Of a DNA stretch of 64,000 nt, positions 63,775-64,000 are shown piece after piece. How positions within the stretch are numbered: the stretch's first letter is position 1; each line of letters opens with the position of its first letter. This stretch comes from Halomonas salinarum (GTDB lineage: Bacteria; Pseudomonadota; Gammaproteobacteria; Pseudomonadales; Halomonadaceae). The notes beneath the pieces were generated by a model. It had not been told where the DNA came from, did not search any database, and worked only from the letters and a program-made list of their open reading frames with translations. The stretch covers positions 248,001-312,000 of the forward strand of contig NZ_WWNB01000001.1 in the NCBI RefSeq assembly GCF_012062845.1, written 5' to 3'. A program made the translations under genes and the position numbers.

Positions 63775-64000
63775 ATGTTGCGAATCCTTCATTCGCTACC
63801 GCGCACGCACAAGTTTCTTTTGTTACCCATCGCCACGATGGTCACCGTGCTGGGCGCGCAGCAGCTTTACTCTAGCGTGTCGGCCTCGGAAGATGAGACC
63901 GATAATACCGAATACACTGTGGTCGACCTGCCCATTGGTGGCTCGGACACATCCGAGGTTGTCCAGACGACGGCGACAACCCCTAAGCGTGAGCGCTCAT
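63775..64000 (+). CDS. mepM: M23 peptidoglycan endopeptidase, 5' part (MepM-like)
   Basis: Only the first 75 codons are in the window. They read MLRILHSLPRTHKFLLLPIATMVTVLGAQQL, a short cytoplasmic part and one membrane-anchor helix, then an acidic, Thr/Ser-rich periplasmic linker. The LPRxHKxLLLP start with this anchor is typical of OapA/M23 peptidases such as MepM, which cut peptidoglycan cross-links. The catalytic domain lies outside the window. Confidence 0.6.
   Translation, partial: MLRILHSLPRTHKFLLLPIATMVTVLGAQQLYSSVSASEDETDNTEYTVVDLPIGGSDTSEVVQTTATTPKRERS

Overview
The window looks like a chromosome segment from a halophilic gammaproteobacterium, most likely a Halomonadaceae (Halomonas-like) bacterium. 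The evidence is high GC in most genes, several TRAP transporters, one followed directly by a UspA gene as in the Halomonas elongata tea operon, and gammaproteobacterial housekeeping genes (sbcCD, deaD-type helicase, yaiI, argE, mepM). No rRNA, tRNA, integrase, transposase or CRISPR array was recognised.

Layout. (1) 1-5035: 3' end of sbcD, sbcC and an SDR oxidoreductase. (2) 5.2-16.7 kb: a copper-resistance island. Four small minus-strand genes, ending in a DUF411 protein, diverge from a plus-strand run of cupredoxin, CopR/CopS-like two-component system, CopA multicopper oxidase, CopB, a DUF2933 protein, an HMA-like protein, a broken membrane-protein gene, an APC permease and a Cu-exporting P1B ATPase. 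A 15-bp direct repeat (5175 and 16803) brackets this block. (3) 16.9-26.6 kb: an AT-richer minus-strand defence-type island with a 1498-aa nuclease-STAND NTPase (Avs4/AVAST-like), an Abi_C/HEPN-like protein, a CoiA-like nuclease, an unrecognised 566-aa protein with an RX4H motif and a NERD/zinc-ribbon protein. (4) 26.8-31.3 kb: a VIT1/CCC1 transporter and a TRAP transporter-UspA operon. (5) 31.6-33.6 kb: argE and a glutamine amidotransferase. (6) 33.6-56 kb: a large pentose/aldose oxidation locus. (7) 56-64 kb: an EamA transporter, DEAD-box helicase, yaiI with a 163-bp tandem duplication of its 3' end, a glutathionyl-hydroquinone reductase, a LysR regulator, pirin and the start of an M23 peptidase gene.

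The sugar locus encodes a nearly complete non-phosphorylating (Weimberg-type) route for L-arabinose and D-xylose, probably also oxidising D-galactose: AraFGH uptake, GalM mutarotase, galactose/arabinose 1-dehydrogenase, SMP-30 lactonase, two IlvD/Edd dehydratases (XylD for xylonate and an arabinonate dehydratase), two FAH-family dehydratases (XylX and GguC/AraD1) and 2-oxoglutarate semialdehyde dehydrogenase, giving 2-oxoglutarate. An SSS symporter and a TRAP transporter in the same locus may import sugars or aldonic acids. A repeated operator, ATGT-N3-ACAT, occurs upstream of the FadR-type GntR gene, between xylD and the symporter, between the arabinonate dehydratase and TRAP genes, and before araD1. 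This suggests one regulon under that GntR protein. A GbpR-type LysR protein beside galM may control araFGH and galM through a different inverted repeat.

The best candidates for something undescribed are the defence island, above all the 566-aa HEPN-like protein and the Abi_C/CoiA pair next to the Avs-like protein. The yaiI tandem array and the ATGT-N3-ACAT regulon follow.
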